Source: Apiosordaria backusii (Eukaryota; Ascomycota; Sordariomycetes; Sordariales; Lasiosphaeriaceae). From it: a DNA stretch of 64,000 nucleotides. The stretch covers positions 4,092,001 through 4,156,000 of the forward strand of contig JAUKTV010000001.1 of assembly GCA_030549205.1 (NCBI GenBank), in the 5' to 3' direction. Both the position numbers and the translations under genes were made by a program. Under the pieces are notes generated by a model. It searched no databases. It saw nothing but the letters and a program-made list of their open reading frames with translations, and had not been told where the DNA came from. Shown here piece after piece: positions 57,263-64,000 of the stretch. Position 1 is the first letter of the stretch, and every line of letters starts with the position of its first letter.

Positions 57263-58306
57263 TGAGTGCGGCAGTCAATGAGTCGGTGCTGGAAAGTCTA
57301 AAGAGGGTTGTCTGATGTTGACTGTCTTTGAGGTGTCGAACCACAAAAGATGTGGTGGGGAAGGGATTGATGGAGCTTCAGGTGGATCCAAAAGCCAAGA
57401 TGCCAAGCCGGATATCATGAGCTAGGAGCTATGACCACTTCTTCTTTTGATGTCCACGATCCCACTTGCTCAACATCTTTGAGCTACTCAGGATACCAAC
57501 CTTACTCGACCACTCCTAAGGTCCGCCAATACTAAAACGATTGTGCATAGAGTCCCCCGTCCCCCCATGCTTAGGATTCGAAATGATGGACTTGCTTTAA
57601 GCCACGGGTACATCAAGATACCTGGATGCAAAAAGGTTACCAGGTCAAAACCAGACTTGGCGTTGGCTGAGTTTCTCAACAAGTCTTCGGAGATGGGAGG
57701 CGGCGAGACGGGGGCAACATGTGTTATCAGGGCCAGACACAGTATTAAATCCAGCCCTTGAGGAGAATCTTTCGGAGAATGGTAACGTACAAAAGTTATT
57801 CATATATTTGGTCATAATTTATTTGTCCGCGAATGAGAACACGGCGGAGAAGAAACCGAAAAACCGGCGTGACTGTTATCGTTGAAGATGTACTAACGTT
57901 CTTTAACCCCAAGGGCAAGTACTAGAGTTCCTTTTAACCAAGGCTGAGTACTATAATTCCCTCAATGCCTCGGACCTCGCAGATGTTCTCGTCGGCCTGA
58001 CGACAGCCACTCCTCCAATCGCCGGTATCCAAGCAATCCCGGTACATCATCTGCAAATACCCCGGTATCAGCTCCCTGGCATCGACCAACAATCACGTCA
58101 ATCATCCAGTTTGCAACCACGTTGATCAGACCCATATCAAAACCTTTGATTTGAAGAAATCCCTTTACCCCATACAATTAAGGAAATGCCGTTGACCCGC
58201 ACACTTGAAAGAAACTTCCTGGAACTCAGTACCGATATATAGATGTGTTCAAATACCCGCCTTTCAAGGACCCTGCCCTCCCTGCACCAATCGAACCACG
58301 AACAAC
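57263..58306. other. Intergenic stretch
   Basis: 1.04 kb with no supported gene. The left part should carry the SerRS promoter. A short imperfect direct repeat (GCAAGTACTAGAGTTCC / GCTGAGTACTATAATTCC) lies at 57914-57960. Confidence 0.45.
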
Positions 58307-59203
58307 CTAGATGCCCGGCATGTTTCGGGCGACGGCAGAGATAAAATTCGACTCGCTATCGTTGACGTAATTGTTGCGGGTGTCACTCTGGTTCTCCTCG
58401 TCGTGGCGATTATCACGTGGATCCTGGAGATGTCGAGGATCGTTATTGTCGGTCTCGATGCTGTCCGCCTCCCCTTCTGCAAAAGCTGAGGCAATAAGCC
58501 TTGACTCTGCATTCAAAATTCCAGCCATGACAGCGATCAAATTGGACAAGTTTAAGTAATCGAGCCATGTAAAGGCATCGCCCTTATCCACCGTGTCAGT
58601 CGAGGGATCGCGGTGTACAAAGACCCATAGAATGAGGCCGATGCTACAGAGCGCGTATAAAAATCGTTGTGTCTTCTGTGCGCGAGATAGGTACCATAAC
58701 GAGTACGCAACCACCAAAACTCCGAGAAAGGTGGGGCTTGCAATACGCAGGCTCATCCTGAAGAGTCTCTCCTTCTCGGGTTCCTCAGGAATCTCAAGCA
58801 GGAGGGCTGTCATCCCAGTGACCCAGGAGCCGACGGCAGAAGTTCCGAGCAAGATCAGTCGAGGCGTCCGGTACGCATGTCTCGCAGCGGCTAGCGGCAA
58901 CAGGTTGAGGAGAAGAATGGCGAGGAGACCAGCAAGATTTTGCAAGCGTGATTTCAAGACTTTGTCCATCCTTCCAAGGCAACTTGAAGCTCCGAGTGCT
59001 GAGAGCTTGTATAGCTGCGGATCAGGGTAGGAGAAAATGCCGTGCTGGCCCTGATGCCATGTGGGCAAAGGCATGACAAGGCCAGCATATATTCCGTCTA
59101 CCTCTGTTCCCAGCTGTTGTTGATGTATGTGAGACGTCTCAGGCTGCTCCATGAGTCCTGAAGTTACCTCACACCTGTCGAGTTCTGGCCACTTCCTGGG
59201 CAT
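58307..59203 (-). CDS. Multi-span membrane protein, unrecognised
   Basis: An open frame of about 299 residues from MPRKWPELDR; a longer in-frame start (59419) and a shorter one (59152, MEQPETSHIH) are possible. Five hydrophobic spans are visible: LAGLLAILLLNLLPLAAA, LILLGTSAVGSWVTGMTALL, IASPTFLGVLVVAYSLWYL, FLYALCSIGLILWVFV and LSNLIAVMAGILNAESRLIA. The tail is hydrophilic and Asp/Asn-rich (EADSIETDNNDPRHLQD). The hydrophobic pattern supports a real protein. No family is recognised, and there is no signal peptide. It is divergent from another membrane protein gene at 60.3 kb. Confidence 0.55.
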   Translation of the reverse strand: MPRKWPELDRCEVTSGLMEQPETSHIHQQQLGTEVDGIYAGLVMPLPTWHQGQHGIFSYPDPQLYKLSALGASSCLGRMDKVLKSRLQNLAGLLAILLLNLLPLAAARHAYRTPRLILLGTSAVGSWVTGMTALLLEIPEEPEKERLFRMSLRIASPTFLGVLVVAYSLWYLSRAQKTQRFLYALCSIGLILWVFVHRDPSTDTVDKGDAFTWLDYLNLSNLIAVMAGILNAESRLIASAFAEGEADSIETDNNDPRHLQDPRDNRHDEENQSDTRNNYVNDSESNFISAVARNMPGI

Positions 59204-60334
59204 CGAAACGTTTCTTTTTGTCTCTTTGTTGGACTTTGGGGATGACCGTACTCTCCCTGAAACAACGGTACACGCATGATGCCGGGAAGTCGTTGGGTCG
59301 TTGATTCTGGAAGCCAGATTGACTCGTTCTCTACTGCACAGAAGTAAAAACCGGTTAATATTGATTGTATTCTGGTTTCTCTTAACTGAGTAAAATGAGA
59401 GGGAAAAATCGGAAGCCAATTACCTTACGGTCGCCGATGATGGGGATATCACTTCAACATTTGCTTCTCCTAGACCTTCCGCGAGCTCATCAGTATGGTG
59501 CGGTGTCTAAACGCTACAGATTGGTGTGTAGTCTCTCACCAATTCTAGATCGCTTCCGTGGAAGATGTTCGTCGGTCACTTGGAGATGTTCCTCGAATTG
59601 TTTGCGAATCGCCTTAAAAAGGTCTTCGGCGCCCCAGTTCAGAGAATAGTCGTTCCTCTCCCGGTTAACATCCATGATCTACGCCACGGGAATCAATTTG
59701 ATCGAGGTTACCGGTGACGACAATTTTAGAGAGGTAATGATAGCTTGAAGCGGGTATAGAGAAATGGAAGACGAAAAAAGATAGAATGTCATCAGAGCCG
59801 AAGTACGGTTATCTGACCCTGTCAAGGATCAAAGATCCAAGAAATTGCAAAAGTGACAGAGGGCGGATGAGGACATACGTCCATCCGAGCAACGACCTTA
59901 CTTGAAGTGCTCTACTTGAATCCCCAAAGACCGATGAATGAAAAGTTGGCCTATGCAGGTTTGCTGTGGGTGGAGGGGGCTCTCGGAACCTCTGTCTTTG
60001 CCGTCGGACCAGTGGGAGCTTCAAATTTGGTGAGGCTGTCGGCGCAACAACGCATGGAGGCCTCACTCCTCTGTTGCAGCCTCACTTTTCTGTTTGCTGC
60101 AAGTGCTCCGATGTCGCAAGTAGCCTGCAGTTATGGTATGTGCCCAGCAATTCCATTTGCAAGGTCCAAATTCCAATATCCTTTTTGCGATAACATTTGG
60201 ACATGAGCCCACGCCAGGGAACTCAATATCCCAAATCTTCCAGCATTCTGCAGCACCCCGCCTACCATACATTCTCAACTGGGCACAACCTCAAGAATAT
60301 CAAGGACATAGGCATTAATCGCTGCAAAACTGAC
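59204..60334. promoter_or_regulatory. Divergent region between two membrane protein genes
   Basis: 1.1 kb with no supported gene. It lies between two divergent unrecognised membrane protein genes and probably carries both promoters. Confidence 0.4.
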
Positions 60335-61375
60335 ATGGAGCGCCCCTCAAACACTTCGAGGTGCGCATGCTGCGATTATCTATTTTCATATTTAGCAGGA
60401 GCTAACTTTAATCTTGATAGTGTTCCCGACCAACTTAGCGAGGCACTCATTTTCTCCCAGAGCCATGACACCGCACTTCCAGTTTGTATCCCAGGACAAG
60501 AGCCGGATGTGACAGATTACGGACGCGACCGAGACCATGTTGAGCATTTTCTCCCAACACCGATGACTTTCTCATCCACCGAAGTCCTCAGCACCAACAC
60601 AGAATATGACGCAATGGGAACAGCAGCCGGACATGAAGACAGCTCCAACCATGAGGACGGATATCAATCTCTGGACAGGGTTCGGTGGCAACATTTCCCT
60701 GATGGCCTTGACGAAGAAACATCATCGTTATTAGAGTGGGGGAGATCTCCCGCCCGCACAGTCGACCAAAGGATTTGGCGATGCTCTGGGTTCTGTGAAC
60801 GAGCCGAGAGATTCAGTGATGCGAAGCTTCAGGACAAGGAGAACTTTGGCTTACGTTCTTTAAGGCTGCGTAAGCACAGCTCTTGGGTTTTCAGCATCAT
60901 CGACTGGAGTACTATCATCGCAGGAGGACTTGCTGCTGGTGCAATCATCAGCTTCCATTCATCACAACGTCAGTATGTCCATGATTTCTGGATCACCATT
61001 GCCAACAACTTTGCAGCACAACTGTCACAATACAGACGGGACCACCAGTGGTTTATAGAGCGTATGCTTCGGAATCTTCAGCCACCCAACCTACCAGTGT
61101 ATATCGCTGCGGTCTTAGTTTATTCGGCAACAGGCCTTTACCATCTCGTGCGAGGGCCCCAGCAATGGGCAGACTTCGGCCTGGTGGCTGTCATCGGCTC
61201 AGTTTTGACTGGTGCGTGGCTTGGGAGGGATGCCATGTTGGACACTCTTGTACTTGGAGCCTTCTTGAGCTTACTATGCTCCAAAGTCAGGGAAGAATTC
61301 ACCCCTCGCTGTTCTGCGACCGCGGTAGTTGTCAAGGAGAAATGGCAAAGTCCTTGCGAGATAGGAAGTCTCTGA
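60335..61375 (+). CDS. Membrane protein with Cys-rich N-terminus, unrecognised
   Basis: A frame of 346 residues from MERPSNTSRCACCDYLF; an in-frame ATG at 60197 would add 46 residues that look non-coding, and an intron ending at the CTAAC...GATAG acceptor near 60421 is also possible. The N-terminal half is acidic and hydrophilic. Four hydrophobic spans follow: DWSTIIAGGLAAGAIISF, LPVYIAAVLVYSATGLYHLV, FGLVAVIGSVLTGAWLG and LDTLVLGAFLSLLC. The region between the first two spans contains WITIANNFAAQLSQYRRDHQ. No family is recognised. It may act at an internal or plasma membrane; the sequence does not tell. Confidence 0.5.
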   Translation: MERPSNTSRCACCDYLFSYLAGANFNLDSVPDQLSEALIFSQSHDTALPVCIPGQEPDVTDYGRDRDHVEHFLPTPMTFSSTEVLSTNTEYDAMGTAAGHEDSSNHEDGYQSLDRVRWQHFPDGLDEETSSLLEWGRSPARTVDQRIWRCSGFCERAERFSDAKLQDKENFGLRSLRLRKHSSWVFSIIDWSTIIAGGLAAGAIISFHSSQRQYVHDFWITIANNFAAQLSQYRRDHQWFIERMLRNLQPPNLPVYIAAVLVYSATGLYHLVRGPQQWADFGLVAVIGSVLTGAWLGRDAMLDTLVLGAFLSLLCSKVREEFTPRCSATAVVVKEKWQSPCEIGSL

Positions 61376-61749
61376 TCAACTCACACTCCCCGGTGCATGC
61401 TGGCTTGGATACAGGTCAATGAGGAGAGACAGACAGTGGCAACGCAGATTACCAGCGATCACATGAAGTTAGTATTTTGGATAGCGAGTGGGGGCAATTT
61501 CTTCGAGACAGCTTCATTGGCTGTCTATACATGAGGTCATACTTTTCTTTGGGTGGAACTAGGTTTATTGCTTTCATTGATGGATTTTGGTCAGAAACTG
61601 CAGATTCCACAGGACATGAAACTCTGAACAGTTGGTATAGACTGATTCAGATAGTTTGTTTGTTGGAGGAACAGCGCCGTAGTTGGATTTCATAGGGTCT
61701 TCCACAACTTCCAGGACTTAACAACAGGTAGCGTTATGCCAAATACTTT
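61376..61749. other. 3' flank and possible diverged start of the tandem repeat
   Basis: No gene is seen. Motifs similar to the downstream repeat unit (TTTTGGATAGCGAG, TTCATTGATGGATTTTGG, AAACTCTGAACAG) suggest that the repeat array once began near 61460. Confidence 0.4.
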
Positions 61750-62350
61750 TTCCCATGGAGGGATCAAGTATTCGGGCTTCGGGGAGGATGCTGTCCATGG
61801 AGAAACTCAGTTTTCTGGACAGCGGGCAATGGCTTCATTTGGGTTTTCTGTTCATTGAGGCACATACAGCCCTTTGGACCGAAAGCAAGGCATCACTTCG
61901 GACATTCAGTCCAATGATGGAATCTAGTACTCTGGACAGCCGTCAGCTTTGTGCTAGGGTGTCTTGTCATTAAGGCTACATACAGCCTTCTGGAAAGCAC
62001 CTGGAAGCAAGAAAGCATTTCGGATGTGATGTTCATTGAGGAAATTAGGACTCTGGGCAACGGGCCAGGCCTTCTCGGTTGCCTTGCCCAGCAAGAAAAT
62101 CAGCACTCTGGATAGCTGGCAATCGGTTTTTTTTTTCGGATATTGTGTCCATTGAGCCATGCACTCTGGACAGCGCGCAGGGGCTTGTTTTCCCAACTTG
62201 GCCCATTGAGGAATTATAGTACTCTGGACGCACTGGCAATGTCGAGGTCACACATTAGACTGTGGACAGGGACAATGTCTCTCTATTTCGTTCATTGAGG
62301 AAATTCAGGTAGTACTCTGGACAGCGGACAAAGGCTTTTCTCGATGATTT
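61750..62350. repeat. Degenerate ~58-bp tandem repeat
   Basis: A unit with the core CTCTGGACAGCG.GCAATGG and TTCATTGAGGAATTAG recurs at about 61814, 61873, 61930, 61989, 62051, 62106, 62164, 62222 and 62315, a spacing of 55-62 bp, with an extra copy of the core at 62259. The copies differ by substitutions and small indels. It does not encode a continuous frame. Confidence 0.8.
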
Positions 62351-63170
62351 TAGCACAGTTTGAGATTTTTAACACCTTGGGCTAGGGATCTTGTTTTTTT
62401 GTTTCAAGCAGGAGTTATTGCGTCTTAGGTACCGATACAGTTGAGTGTTGTGATGTGCGCAAACCGTCGCACTGGTGTGGATGATCAAAGAAATGATCAC
62501 TTGTATCGTCCCAAGCTCTGCGTGATACTCGGAAACTCTCCGTACAGGCCGCTGATCAGAGGCTTCCACTCCTCCATCCCGGTATCTCCCATTAAAATCA
62601 CCAGGTAGTCTAAAAGCCTGCAGTATGCCTCTAGACCCTGTTGCAGGACTTTAGAGGCCATCACCATCAACTGCTTTACCCAGCCCACCTAGCCAATCTC
62701 GAGTTGGTCTTGATCGCTACCAATTTACATGCAACCAGAACGCCATTACTCAGCCACTCCTCTGTGACGGGTTATGTAGGAGCAATCCCCATTATTTTGC
62801 AAGATCAACCCTGAACCCCTGAACCCCTGAAATGTGGGTCCAATGATCCCCCACGACATCAAAACACAGACACAACTTACAAACTTGCATTGACACTCTG
62901 ACACCGCTGGAAAACCCTCTTTACCACTCACACTTTGAGCACGATCTTATTTCTCGCTATCAAAATCTGTTTTTGTATTAGGATCATACCTAGCCAGCTA
63001 CAATGAAGCCATCAAGGCTGAAATCTTTATCTCCTTATCTGTGTCTCTCACCTATTCCCAAAACAAAAAAGAACTCAAAGAAAAGAAAATACGCTGAGTT
63101 GCGCACAGTTTCGCCTTTTCTCCCATTTATACACCTACCTGTCTGACGTTAAAACCCAAGTTTATTTTTG
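62351..63170. other. Intergenic stretch, no gene seen
   Basis: 820 bp with no supported gene. A CTGAACCCCTGAACCCCTGAA direct duplication lies near 62811-62830. Confidence 0.4.
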
Positions 63171-63175
63171 CTACC

Positions 63176-63586
63176 TTAGGAGGAGGAGCAACGTTTGTTC
63201 CACGCCCAGATGCCAGAGGAGAAGCATGACCTGGCGATGAAGAAGCAAGGGCAGTTGACTGATGTTAAGTAGTTGTGATTGGGGTAGCATGTTCTCATGA
63301 AGGGGCGCCATAGCCTTGCGAGGAAGCGCCATGGCCTTGTTGTTGTGTGGGAGCTCCAAAGCCTTGTAAAGAAAGGGCAAATACCGTTGACCGATATGGA
63401 GTGATCGTGGTTGGAGCAGCAGCATTTGATGAGAAAGCATATGCAGTCGACCTTGTGCAGCAGTCGTGGTCGAAACAAGAATGTCCTGCGGAGCAGGTGT
63501 ATGCTGGGCATCAACTCAATAATGGGGAAGCAGTTGGATTCGTATGAGCGGCAGTCGATACGGGCGTTAAACGGTGGCAAGCACAA
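63176..63586 (-). pseudogene. Broken Q/G/A/P-rich coding remnant
   Basis: One minus-strand frame reads QGFGAPTQQQGHGASSQGYG followed by APS and a stop at 63297..63295; beyond it come HATPITTT and SPGHASPLASGRGTNVAPPP in the same frame, with another stop between. Upstream parts in neighbouring frames are Thr/Ala/Pro-rich. This looks like a decayed low-complexity gene of the QGYGAP type, as at the N-terminus of fungal metacaspases, but no caspase domain is seen. It is open in another frame, where the sequence has no character. Confidence 0.3.
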
Positions 63587-64000
63587 GCAACATCTGCCAA
63601 AATCAAGGGGCCCTACAAAATAAATAAACGAGCACCAGGCCCTTATTTTTTATTATTTCTATCTTTTCAACTTTTTTTCTGCTTTTTCTGTCCAAAGATG
63701 CATCTATTGAATCTCAATAATGCGAAAAATAACAAAAAGCGCGGAAAACCATCCAGTCAGAAAGTACTAGCTAGATGCCAAGAAAGGACAACTGAAATGA
63801 AGCAACAACAATAAAGCAGATGTGTTTTTGGTGGGGCTGAAGGATGTCATCCCCTTGAATCCTTTCCCTTGCCTCCTCTGAGTCTCCTTCTGTTTGCCAT
63901 TGATGTTGAATCTCCCCTATAATATGTCATGAAGACCCGAAAAGAAAAGAAAAATCCTCCAAAGTCCCAGGGGCCAGCCTGGATAGGTAGTGCCAAAAAG
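63587..64000. other. Right edge, no gene seen
   Basis: 414 bp of A/T-rich sequence with poly-T and poly-A runs. No coding signal. Confidence 0.4.

Overview
The window is nuclear DNA of a filamentous ascomycete, most likely a Sordariomycete near the Sordariales. The evidence is short introns (50-134 bp) with GTAAGT/GTATGT-type donors and YAG (a few AAG) acceptors, compact divergent and convergent gene pairs, and proteins whose detail is typical of these fungi: LTE1, Nop58, uS2, V-ATPase subunit d, Yag7-like, Upf3 and Sit4/PP6. I rebuilt exons by joining frames across splice sites and checking that phases add up. No tRNA, rRNA or CRISPR was seen.

Region 1-33.3 kb is a dense housekeeping block. 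In order: the 5' part of an LTE1-type GEF gene (minus, runs off the left edge); a 3.8 kb gap; uS2 (minus) diverging from mitochondrial uS15m (plus); V-ATPase d (minus) diverging from Nop58 (plus); an RS-domain/Hub1 ubiquitin-like protein (plus); a 12-exon Cys/His-repeat gene (minus); an O6-alkylguanine alkyltransferase (plus); a Yag7-like RGG protein (minus); a CENP-W-like histone-fold gene (minus) diverging from prefoldin 4 (plus); an MFS exporter (plus); a Sit4/PP6 phosphatase (minus) diverging from Upf3 (plus).

Region 33.3-47.4 kb is gene-poor. Two intronless coiled-coil genes (plus, 40.1 and 46.4 kb) each sit behind 5.6-6.8 kb of DNA without a convincing gene. This gap holds a perfect 13-bp hairpin and several short tandem repeats.

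Region 47.4-64 kb is accessory in character. It contains a probable MULE transposase relic with stops and frame breaks, an unrecognised four-exon gene followed by a frame-broken coding stretch, a 15-bp minisatellite, mitochondrial seryl-tRNA synthetase (the one clear housekeeping gene here), two unrelated-looking multi-span membrane proteins, a degenerate ~58-bp tandem repeat over about 600-900 bp, and a broken Q/G/A/P-rich coding remnant.

Functionally the genes cover translation (uS2, uS15m, SerRS, Nop58), mRNA fate (Upf3, Hub1, Yag7-like), mitosis and its exit (LTE1, CENP-W, PP6), protein folding (prefoldin), acidification (V-ATPase) and DNA repair. The item I find most novel is the Cys/His-repeat gene: twelve C-x4-C...C-x2-H modules, ten of them on an exon of their own, with all eleven introns in phase 1 and splitting the same codon of the module.
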